This document shows, one piece after another, positions 9,017-16,895 of a stretch of 64,000 nucleotides of DNA. Location: positions 184,327 to 248,326 of the forward strand of contig JADJFA010000007.1 of NCBI GenBank assembly GCA_016708875.1, read 5' to 3'. Made by a program: the position numbers and the translations under genes. Below the pieces are notes generated by a model that made no database searches, was not told the origin of the DNA, and saw only the letters and a list, made by a program, of their open reading frames with translations. The stretch's first letter is position 1; every line of letters begins with the position of its first letter. The stretch comes from Lewinellaceae bacterium (GTDB taxonomy: Bacteria > Bacteroidota > Bacteroidia > Chitinophagales > Saprospiraceae).

Positions 9017-9046
9017 TTTGTTTTTTGCTGGAACGTATTACTTTTG
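9017..9046 (+). promoter_or_regulatory. Promoter upstream of tRNA-Leu
   Basis: TTTG (9017-9020), an 18-nt spacer and TACTTTTG (9039-9046): an excellent match to the Bacteroidota housekeeping promoter (TTTG, 17-19 nt, TAnnTTTG). The next gene on this strand is tRNA-Leu at 9226, so the leader would include the two palindromic elements at 9055-9096 and 9187-9225. Confidence 0.65.
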
Positions 9047-9054
9047 CGTCCCTT

Positions 9055-9225
9055 TTACCCGCCATAGCGCCGCCGAAGGCGGTGCGAAGGCGGGTTTAAG
9101 CAGAAACTGGTTTGTTATGCAGCCAGATTGAAATATTGTAAAGAAACAAGCCCTCTTCGCCTTATTTTAAGGTTGTAAGAGGAACAAGCCCGCCTTCGCT
9201 CCTAAATGGGGCTATGGCGGGTAAA
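9055..9225. repeat. Inverted pair of CCCGCC palindromic elements before tRNA-Leu
   Basis: CCCGCCATAGC...GCGAAGGCGGG at 9055-9096 and CCCGCCTTCGC...GCTATGGCGGG at 9187-9225 are inverted copies of one element, each self-complementary at its ends. The 90 nt between them show no gene. The same family occurs inside coding sequences elsewhere in the window. Confidence 0.65.
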
Positions 9226-9307
9226 GCGGGCGTGGCGAAATTGGTAGACGTACCAGACTTAGGATCTGGCGCCGTGAGGCATGGGGGTTCGAGTCCCTCC
9301 GCCCGCA
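9226..9307 (+). tRNA. tRNA-Leu (anticodon TAG)
   Basis: Full cloverleaf: the acceptor stem GCGGGCG pairs with CGCCCGC (discriminator A), the anticodon arm CCAGA-CTTAGGA-TCTGG gives anticodon TAG, there is a long variable arm (GCGCCGTGAGGCAT) as expected for a class II Leu tRNA, and the T arm is GGGGGTTCGAGTCCCTC. CCA is not encoded (CAA follows). It decodes CUA/CUN leucine codons. Confidence 0.95.
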
Positions 9308-9374
9308 CAATTTTTTGGTGATATGGTTATGAGCGATTTCCTGCCTGTCGGCAGGCAGGGCTTATTTAAATTCC

Positions 9375-9415
9375 AAGATTTGGCAGATTTTAAAAATTTG
9401 CCAAATCTTTTTTTT
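9375..9415 (+). terminator. Terminator after tRNA-Leu
   Basis: Stem AAGATTTGGCA (9375-9385) paired with TGCCAAATCTT (9399-9409), followed by a run of T to 9415. A CCTGCC palindrome (9340-9359) lies between the tRNA and this terminator. Confidence 0.75.
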
Positions 9416-9487
9416 GCCTAAAATGTTCAGCGCCAAAGACCTCTTCCCGGTCGAGCATTACCACATTTTCACATTATCACATTAGCC

Positions 9488-10918
9488 ATGGTCGTCCGCA
9501 AAGACATAGACAATTGCAACGCAGTCCTCACCGTCACCATCACCCGCGAGGCACTGAAGCCCAAACTGGATGCAGAACTCAAAAAGGTTCGCCAAAGGAT
9601 GCCTATTAAAGGTTTCCGGCCCGGTCAGGTGCCGATGGACTACCTCAAAAAAATGTATGGCTCGTCCATTTTCACCGAGACACTCAACGAGATGTTCAGC
9701 GAGGAATTGGTGGGATACCTGCGCGAATCCCGCATCAACATTTTAGGACAGCCGCTTCCTGCTGAAGACCAGCAACAGAAATTCACCATAAACATAAGCA
9801 ATCCTGACCCGGAGTACGCCATTGATTACGAGATCGGTTTTGTGCCGAAAATCGAAATTCAGGGCCTGGATAAAAACCATTCCTTCGAACGGCTCACCGT
9901 GAGCAACCTCGACGAACTCGCCGAAGAAGACCTGCAATATGCCCGCAAACGGGTAGGTGCACGAACCACTCCCACCGATGGCATCGAAGAGAATGATATT
10001 GTGAAAATTGCGGCTCGAGAACTTGTTTCCGACAAAGGCGAAGTGAAAGAAGGCGGATGGGAAAACCCAATGTCCTTTTTGGTCAAAAATATTCAGGACG
10101 AAGCGTTTAAGGCCAAATTGCTTACGCTAAAAACCGGCGATTCTGTTCGTTTCAATGCCCGTTCGGTGGAAAATCACGAAAAAGAAGAAATGTACCGCAA
10201 GTACATTCTTGCCCTTCCTGATGGCGACAACCGCGAAGTGGGTAATTGGTTTGAAGGAACCATTGAGGAGGTGAGCCGGGTGGCCGACGCTGAATTGAAC
10301 CAGGAGTTTTACGATAGTTACTTCGGTCAAGGCGTGTCGAACAAGGAAGAGGCCATGGAGAAGCTGAAAGCGGGCATCCTGCAATTTTACGATGTGCGTT
10401 CCAATGCACTGCTTTTCCGCTCTATTCAAGAACGACTGTTGGAATTGAATAAAGTAGAACTGCCCGACAAATTCCTCAAACGTTGGCTGGGCGTGACCAA
10501 TCAAGGCAAACTCGATCCCGCCCAAATTGAGCGCGAATACCCCGCCTTTTCCGATAACCTGCGTTGGTCCGTTATCCGCGAAGACCTCCTGGAAGCATAT
10601 AATGTTGAAGTTAGCGACGAAGAATTGAAAGAAGAATTTGGCCGTCGTGTGCGTAATTATTTCCAGGCTGATCTGCCTGCCCACATCATAGAGGGCAGCA
10701 TTGAGCGGCTTATGAAAGACGAAAAAGACGTGGAAAACACACGTCGCGAACTTGAATCCGACAAATTGCTCGAAGCTGTTCGCGGTCAGGTGACATTGGT
10801 AGATAAAGCCGTTTCCTCCGAAGACTTCCACAAAATAGTGGAAGAAATAACGGCCAAGGCAAAGGCGGAACAATCCGAAGATATTGGAATGCGCACAACG
10901 CTTGAAGAGGAACTATAA
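9488..10918 (+). CDS. tig: Trigger factor
   Basis: 476 aa. The ribosome-binding domain carries the signature IKGFRPGQVPMDYLKKMYG (about residues 38-57), which contacts ribosomal protein L23 near the exit tunnel. The middle region (about 150-260) corresponds to the FKBP-type domain but is divergent, as is usual in Bacteroidota, and the long helical C-terminal domain ends in an acidic tail (TTLEEEL). It is the ribosome-associated chaperone for nascent chains. Its neighbour clpP, 211 nt downstream on the same strand, matches the common tig-clpP order. clpX is not next to it here. Upstream of the ATG there is only an AT-rich, repeated CACATT stretch. Confidence 0.95.
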   Translation: MVVRKDIDNCNAVLTVTITREALKPKLDAELKKVRQRMPIKGFRPGQVPMDYLKKMYGSSIFTETLNEMFSEELVGYLRESRINILGQPLPAEDQQQKFTINISNPDPEYAIDYEIGFVPKIEIQGLDKNHSFERLTVSNLDELAEEDLQYARKRVGARTTPTDGIEENDIVKIAARELVSDKGEVKEGGWENPMSFLVKNIQDEAFKAKLLTLKTGDSVRFNARSVENHEKEEMYRKYILALPDGDNREVGNWFEGTIEEVSRVADAELNQEFYDSYFGQGVSNKEEAMEKLKAGILQFYDVRSNALLFRSIQERLLELNKVELPDKFLKRWLGVTNQGKLDPAQIEREYPAFSDNLRWSVIREDLLEAYNVEVSDEELKEEFGRRVRNYFQADLPAHIIEGSIERLMKDEKDVENTRRELESDKLLEAVRGQVTLVDKAVSSEDFHKIVEEITAKAKAEQSEDIGMRTTLEEEL

Positions 10919-10995
10919 ACGATGAACAATGAACCCGGTTTGATTCGTCGTTCATCGTTTATAGTTCATCGTACCTGGTTCATCATTCATAGTTT
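10918..10995. repeat. GATGAACAATGAAC-type inverted repeat
   Basis: Iterated motifs GATGAAC and GAACCCGG appear first in direct and then in inverted orientation (GTTCATCG, GGTTCATC), giving an imperfect hairpin right after the tig stop codon. It may act as the 3' end of the tig transcript. Confidence 0.55.
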
Positions 10996-11129
10996 ATTTC
11001 AGTTCCATCTTTCTGGGGCATAACCTTGTAGCGCATTCGTTGTTTCCTTTGCCTCATAAAACATGAGTGCTGGCATCTATTTTTGAATGTATGAAAAAGA
11101 TGCTGACGCTCTAAAAATTGGTTTTCAAA

Positions 11130-11831
11130 ATGTTCGACAAAAACGAATTTCAGAAGTATGCCACGAAACATCTTGGCATGAGCAGTATGCACCTCGAGAA
11201 ATACATGGGAACCTCGGTGCCGGGCATTCAGGCTTTCACGCCTTATGTCATCGAAGAACGTCAAATGAACGCAGCCGCACTGGACGTGTTCAGCCGCCTG
11301 ATGATGGACCGAATCATTTTCATGGGTGTGCCGGTCACAGAATATGTGTCCAACGTAATTCAGGCACAGCTGCTGTTTCTCGAAAGCACCGACCCAAAAC
11401 GCGACGTGCAGATGTTCATCAACAGCCCGGGAGGTTCCGTGATTGACGGCCTCGGCATTTACGATACCATGCAATATGTTGCGCCTGATGTGGCCACCAT
11501 TTGCACGGGATTGGCTGCTTCCATGGGTGCTGTGCTGCTTGCGGCTGGCGCAAAGGGCAAACGCAGTGCATTGTTCCACAGTCATGTGATGATCCACCAG
11601 CCGATGGGTGGCGCACAAGGGCAGGTTTCAGACATTGAAATCTCCTACAAGCTCATCAAAAAGATGCAAAAGTCGCTGTACGACATCCTAGCGCATCACA
11701 CTGGTCAGCCTTATGAGAAAATCGAGGAAGATTGCGACCGCGACAACTGGATGAGCAGCCTCGAAGCCAAAGAATATGGCCTAGTAGATGAAGTGCTCGA
11801 CCGCAACAACCCGAAAAAAGCGAAAGAGTAA
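11130..11831 (+). CDS. clpP: ATP-dependent Clp protease proteolytic subunit
   Basis: 233 aa from ATG 11130 (MFDKNEFQKYATKH). An in-frame ATG 12 nt earlier is less likely. Catalytic triad: Ser in GLAASMGAVLLAAG, His in VMIHQPMGG, and Asp in EDCDRDNWMSS. The fold markers INSPGGSVIDGLGIYDTM and LFLESTDPKRDVQMFINSP are present. The N-terminal 30 residues are longer than in Escherichia coli ClpP, as usual for Bacteroidota. It forms the barrel protease that degrades unfolded proteins with ClpX or ClpA-type ATPases. A TATTTTTG -7-like box is at 11078-11085. The terminator follows at 12065-12110. Confidence 0.95.
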   Translation: MFDKNEFQKYATKHLGMSSMHLEKYMGTSVPGIQAFTPYVIEERQMNAAALDVFSRLMMDRIIFMGVPVTEYVSNVIQAQLLFLESTDPKRDVQMFINSPGGSVIDGLGIYDTMQYVAPDVATICTGLAASMGAVLLAAGAKGKRSALFHSHVMIHQPMGGAQGQVSDIEISYKLIKKMQKSLYDILAHHTGQPYEKIEEDCDRDNWMSSLEAKEYGLVDEVLDRNNPKKAKE

Positions 11832-11837
11832 TTTTTA

Positions 11838-12045
11838 CTAAGTTTCACACAACGACACAACGCTTTGATAGTTATACGTTGTGGCGTTGTGTGAAACCAT
11901 AAAAGCGTTGTGGCGTTGTGGCGTTGTGTGAAACTATAAAAGTGTTGTGTCGTTGTGGCGTTGTGTGAAACTATAAAAGCGTTGTGTCGTTGTGGCGTTG
12001 CGTGAAACTATAAAAGCGTTGTGTCGTGTGGCGTGGCGTGAAATA
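11838..12045. repeat. Tandem ~37-bp repeat array with inverted first arm, ACAACGCCAC family
   Basis: An inverted arm (GTTTCACACAACGACACAACG, from 11843) is followed by about five direct units, each GTTGTGTCGTTGTGGCGTTG with TGAAACTATAAAAG between them. Units are near-identical with small internal changes and shortened cores at the right end. Single-hairpin copies of the same words occur at 14142-14212 and 50128-50196. There is no coding potential and no CRISPR-like spacer variation. Confidence 0.8.
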
Positions 12046-12064
12046 ATTTGTCCTACACACTTAT

Positions 12065-12110
12065 AGCCCCGTTTTCGCAGATACTACTGTGGAAACGGGG
12101 TTTGTTTTTA
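12065..12110 (+). terminator. clpP terminator
   Basis: AGCCCCGTTTTC...GGAAACGGGG stem followed by TTTGTTTTTATTT, downstream of clpP and of the tandem array. Confidence 0.75.
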
Positions 12111-12211
12111 TTTCAGCACTTCCCCAACCCAAGTCAACTCGTCTGCGTCTTTGGGGTGTTAAATCTTTCGTAAAGCATGTATTGGCCCTAAAATTACAAA
12201 ATAGCGCACGC

Positions 12212-12219
12212 TACTTTTG
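12212..12219 (+). promoter_or_regulatory. -7 box upstream of the cytochrome c peroxidase gene
   Basis: TACTTTTG, an exact TAnnTTTG match, 58 nt before the ATG at 12278. A TTGG at 12182-12185 could be a weak -33 element, but the spacer would be longer than usual. Confidence 0.5.
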
Positions 12220-12277
12220 GACGCTTTAAGCCGTTCTAACATTGCCTCCCAGGTTTCATTTTAAGACACATACAGCC

Positions 12278-13360
12278 ATGAAAAAACACGTACCCATCAT
12301 CTCGTTATTTGCCCTGTTCCTACTTCTTGGGGCTTGCAAGTCTGATTTCAACTATTTCTATTATTCAAAAGAAGAGACCGAACTTCTTTCCCAGTATCTT
12401 AATTTGCCAGAAATCCCCGATGATTATACGGTCACCTTTCCTGCACACTTGAGCAACGTCGGCCTTTTCCCCCGTGCGGTCGAGCGCGACAAAGCAGTGT
12501 TGGGCCGTGTGATATTTTATGATAAAAAACTCTCTAAAGACGGTACAGTCTCTTGCGCCAGCTGCCACAAACAAGCCCTTGCCTTCTCAGACAACAAGGT
12601 TTTCAGCGAGGGCGTGTACGACCGTTCTACCACGCGCAATTCCTTTGCCCTTGGCTCGGTAGCCAATTTCTCTGCCTACTACGGTACCGACCTAAATGGA
12701 TTCAACGCCATCCGTTTTTTCTGGGACAATCGCGCCGAAACCGCTGCCGACCAAAGCCGTGGCTCCATGACCAATGCCCAGGAAATGGACATGAGCATGC
12801 AAGAAATAGCCGCCATGGTAGAATCTCAGCCATACTATGCGCCATTGTTCAATAAAGCATTTGGAAGCCCTGTTGTCACGGAAGATCTCGTATTGGAGGC
12901 CATTTCTAATTTTGTGAACGCGATGGGTTCCTTCCAAAGTGAATTTGACGCCGAAGCAAACCAAAGCGATCCGACTCCTGATGGCAACTTCGGCAACACA
13001 GTCTACCACAGCAATTTCTCTGGATTTACATCCGCTGAAAACCGAGGCAAATATCTTTACAATGCCAACTGTTCCTCGTGTCACAGTGGCAATATGGGCC
13101 GCCCGGTTTTACAACTTGCCAACAACGGCCTCGAATCCAACCCTATCGACCTTGGTGTTGGCGGCATCACAGGCGTCAACTCAGAAAAAGGCGCCTTCAA
13201 GGTACCTACCCTGCGAAACATTGCCCTCACTGCGCCCTATATGCACGATGGTCGTTTTGCCAATTTGGAGGAAGTGCTCGAATTTTACAACTCAGGGATT
13301 CAAAACCACCCTTACCTGCATGTCCCCAATCGAATTCAGGTGTGCCACACTTTTCTGTAA
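12278..13360 (+). CDS. Diheme cytochrome c peroxidase/MauG-like lipoprotein, short C-terminus
   Basis: 360 aa from ATG 12278. The lipoprotein signal MKKHVPIISLFALFLLLGAC is followed by a CCP/MauG fold with two heme c sites, CASCH (about residue 91) and CSSCH (about 267). Other family marks are LGRVIFYDKKLSKDG, FWDNRAETAADQ (heme-pocket Trp/Arg region) and FKVPTLRNIALTAPYMHDGRF. It probably reduces hydrogen peroxide in the periplasm. The protein stops shortly after EVLEFYNSGIQNHPYLHV with an unusual tail (PNRIQVCHTFL). Homologues usually continue for about 40-60 residues to a GQPR-type end, and I see no continuation in another frame, so a true C-terminal loss is likely. Confidence 0.85.
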   Translation: MKKHVPIISLFALFLLLGACKSDFNYFYYSKEETELLSQYLNLPEIPDDYTVTFPAHLSNVGLFPRAVERDKAVLGRVIFYDKKLSKDGTVSCASCHKQALAFSDNKVFSEGVYDRSTTRNSFALGSVANFSAYYGTDLNGFNAIRFFWDNRAETAADQSRGSMTNAQEMDMSMQEIAAMVESQPYYAPLFNKAFGSPVVTEDLVLEAISNFVNAMGSFQSEFDAEANQSDPTPDGNFGNTVYHSNFSGFTSAENRGKYLYNANCSSCHSGNMGRPVLQLANNGLESNPIDLGVGGITGVNSEKGAFKVPTLRNIALTAPYMHDGRFANLEEVLEFYNSGIQNHPYLHVPNRIQVCHTFL

Positions 13361-13381
13361 ACGCTCAAGTATTTTGTTCTT

Positions 13382-14137
13382 ATGCGCCCTTCTATCCCCC
13401 TGTTTGCTGCATTTCTTTTTTTCGCCATTGGCTGTAGGCACTACCATTACTCGCCCAATTTTGTGCATACCCCTTATATAGAAAAAAAGGGCGACGGTGT
13501 TGTGGCGGCGACATTTGGCGCTAACCCGGTCACTTTAAATGGGGATTTTCACGCTTCGTATAGCCCCATCAAGCATGGCGCCGTGATGCTCAATTATTTC
13601 CGTACCCGTTCCAGTTTTGAGGAACCCAATTTTTTGGGCCAACCTGTTTATCAGGAGAGCACCGAAGGATACTTCTTGGAAGCCGCAGCGGGAGGATATT
13701 GGCCATTTGAATTTGGCACAGTGGCCATGTATGTCGGCTGGGGACAAGGGCAAATGCGAAATGACTATGGCATTGCGCGAATTTCAGACCTCCGGTTGCA
13801 GCGATTTTTTGTGCAACCAACTCTGACCTATAAAAATGATTGGTTCCGGTTGGGGCTTGGGCTGCGCTTAGTACAGCTCAGTTTCCCTTCAGGCACGATT
13901 GACTACCGTATCGAACCTGAAGACATCGAAGTAATTAAACGGCTTGAAAAGGACTCTCCTTTTTGGTTCCCGGAGTTGGGCGGCAACCTGGGACTTCACT
14001 TCAAACCGGTCACCATTTCAGCCCATCTCGTTTTGGCTGCATTGAGGCCAAGCACAGATTATGGCTTTGATGGCATCAATATTGGTCTCGGCATTTCTCT
14101 TGAGTTGCAGGAGTTGTTCAAAAAACGGGAGAAGTAA
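13382..14137 (+). CDS. Outer-membrane lipoprotein of unknown function
   Basis: 251 aa. Signal peptide with lipobox (MRPSIPLFAAFLFFAIGC). The rest alternates short hydrophobic and polar stretches with many aromatic residues (GAVMLNYFRTRSSF, YFLEAAAGGYWPF, VQPTLTYKNDWFRLGLGLRL, LGISLEL), the pattern of a small beta-barrel-like or beta-rich envelope protein. It starts 21 nt after the peroxidase gene and is probably co-transcribed with it. I do not recognise the family. Confidence 0.7.
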   Translation: MRPSIPLFAAFLFFAIGCRHYHYSPNFVHTPYIEKKGDGVVAATFGANPVTLNGDFHASYSPIKHGAVMLNYFRTRSSFEEPNFLGQPVYQESTEGYFLEAAAGGYWPFEFGTVAMYVGWGQGQMRNDYGIARISDLRLQRFFVQPTLTYKNDWFRLGLGLRLVQLSFPSGTIDYRIEPEDIEVIKRLEKDSPFWFPELGGNLGLHFKPVTISAHLVLAALRPSTDYGFDGINIGLGISLELQELFKKREK

Positions 14138-14141
14138 TGAG

Positions 14142-14212
14142 GTTTCACACAACGCCACAACGACACAATGAATTTCTATCAAAGCGTTGTGTCGTTGTTG
14201 CGTTGTGTGAAA
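14142..14212. repeat. ACAACGCCAC-family hairpin, copy 2
   Basis: GTTTCACACAACGCCACAAC with a further ACACAA (14142-14168) and its near-complement ending TTGCGTTGTGTGAAAC (to 14212) enclose a short AT-rich loop. It lies between convergent genes and could stop transcription from both sides. Confidence 0.7.
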
Positions 14213-14238
14213 CTTATCATCTTGAAACTATTCCGCTT

Positions 14239-16050
14239 TTATCTTATCTTAAACGCTAAACCACCCACATTGCGTGGTTCTGCATCGCCCGGGCACTTGA
14301 CCAGAATATCGTCAAAGAAGTAAGCGTCGCCTGGTTTGGCTTTTTTGATCCACTCAAGCACTCCGCTATTCCATTCCCCGCCTTGATTCTGACGCGTAAT
14401 TGGGTCTTCCGCTAAAGGCAAGTAGGTGGCTTCAAAGCCCACTATCCTGCATTCAGCATCGAAATCGAAATTCTGCAACGCTAAAAAGATTCCTTTTGAT
14501 TGCTGCATTATTTCCGTTCCGATGGCGCTGCTACTGTATTTCCCATCCATTTTTGGCAAAGGGTCAGGGATGCGCTTTACGCGGTATTTTTGATCCACCA
14601 CCAATTTGATTTCCGCTCCTACTTTTCGCATGACCCGAACTTTTACCTCACCGGGGTTAAATACAGTCACCATATAATCTCCCCCGCTGCCCGTGATGGC
14701 GCCGTCTCCAATTAGTTCTACGGATAGTTCATTGGCGGGAATACCTGCCGCAGCAATCCGCAACGGATTGTCAACTCCGATGTATAAGACGTTCATTTTG
14801 ACTGCCTCAATGGCGATATTTTCTGGCACTTCAGGTTCGACATTGACGCTAACACGCTGATTTGGATGGGTTTTGCCCAAATTATCGGCAACATCCCTCA
14901 GATCTTTCTTTCTGCCACCATCCCCTTTAGGTTCGGCGATACTTGGGTCCAATGCCGCATTTCGCGGAGGTGTGGTGTCCAAAACCGGGTATGACGGCAA
15001 ATCCCAGGCATCGTTCACGGCAGATTCAATCGGCACAGGCCACCACGATGACAGGCCAATAGCCAAAGGCAACAGCATGGCAATGAAGAAATTAGGTCGG
15101 GCACTGCGTTTGGGGGAGATGCCCACAATATTCAGAATGCGTTCGGTGAAACGGCTTTTTCCAGTAGCGTTCATAACGAAAGGTGTTGAAGGTTGAAGAA
15201 TAGAGAGTTGAAGGTCAGTCAGGGTCTTGGCGTATAAAAGCGGGTCGGACGTGTGCCGTAATACCAGTTCATCGCAGCAAAACTCGCGGCGGGATCGCGC
15301 TTCCCGGGAGAGCAGCCAAAACAAGGGATGGTAGAAAAAGCAGACTTCCAGCGCCAGTTGAAAGAGGTTTACAAGATAGTCGTGGCGACGAATATGCGCC
15401 AACTCGTGCAAGAGTAGGGCTTCCAATTGTGCAGGCGTAAGTTGCAAAAGCATGCCCAGCGGGAACATTACGACAGGTTTCCAAAAACCCAGCGTCAGTG
15501 GTTCAGAAATGTGTGGCGATTCCAGTAGTTGAATTTTCGGGTTGAGTTTCAGGCGTTTTGCCCAGTAGGTACAAAGATTTTGGAATGATTCAGTAGCAGG
15601 CGACACATCACGTTGCCGCAAGCGCTGTGCCAGCCACCAACCACCTATGAGACGCAGCCAAAGCAGTCCAGCACATACCAACCAGGCCCAGCCAATTTGG
15701 GCCGCATTGGCTTCGAGCCAACTTTGTGCGGATTCCCAAAGATTCAGGTTGGCCGTTGTGCCCTCCGACAAAAAAGCAGATGGAACGAACACCGCCTCAT
15801 TTTCAATTTGTGTGAACGCCGTTTCCACAGGTTTAAGCCTTGTCCATTCTTGGACGAATGTTGTGATTGCCCATCCTGCTGATACAAACATAGCAGTAAG
15901 CGAGAGCAGGTAAACTGTCTGGTGTCGAGGGTTCAGCCACCACTCCAATAGTTTGAAAACCAACCAGATAAAGGCAATTTGCCAAAGCGAGTGAGCAACT
16001 GTAAGGCCAAAAGCCTGGGCTATGGGGACAAAATTTGCGAGTGGATTCAT
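14239..16050 (-). CDS. M56 (BlaR1-type) membrane metallopeptidase with GldM-like C-terminal domain
   Basis: 603 aa. N-terminal transmembrane helices (about residues 10-30, 40-62, 118-142) precede the M56 peptidase motif LLLHELAHIRRHDYLVNL (HExxH) and YHPLFWLLSREARSRREFCCDE; another helix follows near residue 310-330. In BlaR1 a penicillin-binding sensor follows. Here, after a Pro-rich linker, residues about 405-603 instead resemble the C-terminal domains of GldM: MNVLYIGVDNPLRIAAAG, YRVKRIPDPLPKMDGKY, LQNFDFDAECRIVGFEATY, AKPGDAYFFDDILVK. It overlaps the blaI-like gene by 4 nt (ATGA), and both form one regulated operon. The probable role is to cleave or trigger loss of the repressor on an envelope signal. 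The signal is unknown. Confidence 0.85.
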   Translation of the reverse strand: MNPLANFVPIAQAFGLTVAHSLWQIAFIWLVFKLLEWWLNPRHQTVYLLSLTAMFVSAGWAITTFVQEWTRLKPVETAFTQIENEAVFVPSAFLSEGTTANLNLWESAQSWLEANAAQIGWAWLVCAGLLWLRLIGGWWLAQRLRQRDVSPATESFQNLCTYWAKRLKLNPKIQLLESPHISEPLTLGFWKPVVMFPLGMLLQLTPAQLEALLLHELAHIRRHDYLVNLFQLALEVCFFYHPLFWLLSREARSRREFCCDELVLRHTSDPLLYAKTLTDLQLSILQPSTPFVMNATGKSRFTERILNIVGISPKRSARPNFFIAMLLPLAIGLSSWWPVPIESAVNDAWDLPSYPVLDTTPPRNAALDPSIAEPKGDGGRKKDLRDVADNLGKTHPNQRVSVNVEPEVPENIAIEAVKMNVLYIGVDNPLRIAAAGIPANELSVELIGDGAITGSGGDYMVTVFNPGEVKVRVMRKVGAEIKLVVDQKYRVKRIPDPLPKMDGKYSSSAIGTEIMQQSKGIFLALQNFDFDAECRIVGFEATYLPLAEDPITRQNQGGEWNSGVLEWIKKAKPGDAYFFDDILVKCPGDAEPRNVGGLAFKIR

Positions 16051-16424
16051 TTTCCGGAAAGTTGTTGGTCGAGCCAGTTTTTGAGTTCTTGCAATTCTTT
16101 GGCGCTTGCTTTCTCATTGCCAAGGGCGTGCATCACCATTTGGAGCGCCGAGCCACCAAAAGCCGTGCGCATTACTTTGCCAGCCAGTTGTTGTTTTACA
16201 TCCGTTTCTTTCACAACGGCGCGGTATAGGTGGGAGCCTTCTATGATCTCCTTTTCGAGCGCACCTTTTTCGGTGAGCCGCTGAATCTGTTTCAGCACGG
16301 TGGTGTAGCCCACGTCTTTCCCCGCAGCAGCGATGCGTTCATGGATGCTTCGGACGGTGGCAGGCTCGATTTCCCAGATTACCTGAAGGATTTCTAGTTC
16401 TGCTTCGGAGGGCTGATAAGTCAT
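16047..16424 (-). CDS. BlaI/MecI/CopY family transcriptional repressor
   Basis: 125 aa winged-helix protein: PSEAELEILQVIWEIEPATVRSIHERI, then VGYTTVLKQIQRLTEKGALEKE (recognition helix and wing) and a C-terminal dimerisation part. In the family, dimers bind TACA/TGTA-type palindromes and repress until a partner M56 sensor causes their inactivation. Here the M56 gene follows with a 4-nt overlap, and two TACGACAA/TTGTCGTA-type palindromes lie 65-110 nt upstream of the start. Autoregulation of this pair is therefore well supported. The wider regulon is not visible. Confidence 0.9.
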   Translation of the reverse strand: MTYQPSEAELEILQVIWEIEPATVRSIHERIAAAGKDVGYTTVLKQIQRLTEKGALEKEIIEGSHLYRAVVKETDVKQQLAGKVMRTAFGGSALQMVMHALGNEKASAKELQELKNWLDQQLSGK

Positions 16425-16487
16425 TATTTGATTGGTTCGATTGATACGATTGGTTCGGTTGCGTTCAACTTTATAACGGCAAAGGTG

Positions 16488-16533
16488 TACGACAATTGTC
16501 GTAAGCGCAAATTTTTTTACGACAAATGTCGTA
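16488..16533 (-). promoter_or_regulatory. Double BlaI-type operator overlapping the blaI promoter
   Basis: TACGACAATTGTCGTA (16488-16503) is a perfect 16-bp palindrome; TACGACAAATGTCGTA (16518-16533) is a second copy with one central change. Their starts are exactly 30 bp apart, about three helical turns. On the minus strand the first operator sits between a TTTG (in the T run at about 16510-16516) and TACACCTTTG, i.e. in the core promoter of the blaI-M56 operon. Confidence 0.8.
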
Positions 16534-16596
16534 GATGTCTAAAATTTTAACATTTGGAGTGTCACTGTGCTCCTGCTTGTGAATTGAATATCAATC

Positions 16597-16678
16597 AGTT
16601 GTGTCATAGTGAGCGCAGCAAAGCATCTTTATTATTTTTTGCAGGCGGATGCTTCACTGCGCTCAGCATGACACAACT
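16597..16678. repeat. AGTTGTGTCAT hairpin (GTGAGCGCAGC family)
   Basis: An arm of 31 nt starting AGTTGTGTCATAGTGAGCGC at 16597 pairs with an arm ending CGCTCAGCATGACACAACT at 16678, with three mismatches. It lies in the 470-nt region between the divergent blaI and RidA-like genes. Confidence 0.75.
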
Positions 16679-16775
16679 TCAAGGTGCGGCTAAGTAGCAG
16701 AAAACACATCCCGCGGCTAATTTCCCTGAAATCCGCCGTAGGTTTGCACATAAGTAACCAAGCAAAAAAGATACT

Positions 16776-16846
16776 AAACACATAGTCACAGTAGGACACA
16801 TAGTTCTGATATTCAACACTATGTGTCCTACTGTGACTATGTGTTT
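16776..16846. repeat. Perfect 29-bp-arm palindrome (ACATAGTCACAGTAGGACAC family)
   Basis: The left arm at 16776-16804 and right arm at 16818-16846 are exact reverse complements, with a 13-nt loop. It ends 49 nt before the RidA-like start codon and would be the leader of that gene. A degenerate copy of the same words is at 50905-50990. Confidence 0.8.
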
Positions 16847-16895
16847 AATAAAAACTAATTGCGTTCACTTACTTTCTGCAACAACATTTCGAGTC

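Noticed and set aside
10127..10873. Long minus-strand frame (248 codons) inside tig
   Set aside because: It is the antisense shadow of the trigger factor gene, rich in Phe/His/Val as expected from the complement of Glu/Lys-rich coding sequence, with no domain.
11838..12045. Possible CRISPR array
   Set aside because: Units are contiguous with only point differences between them, no unique spacers, no cas genes in the window.
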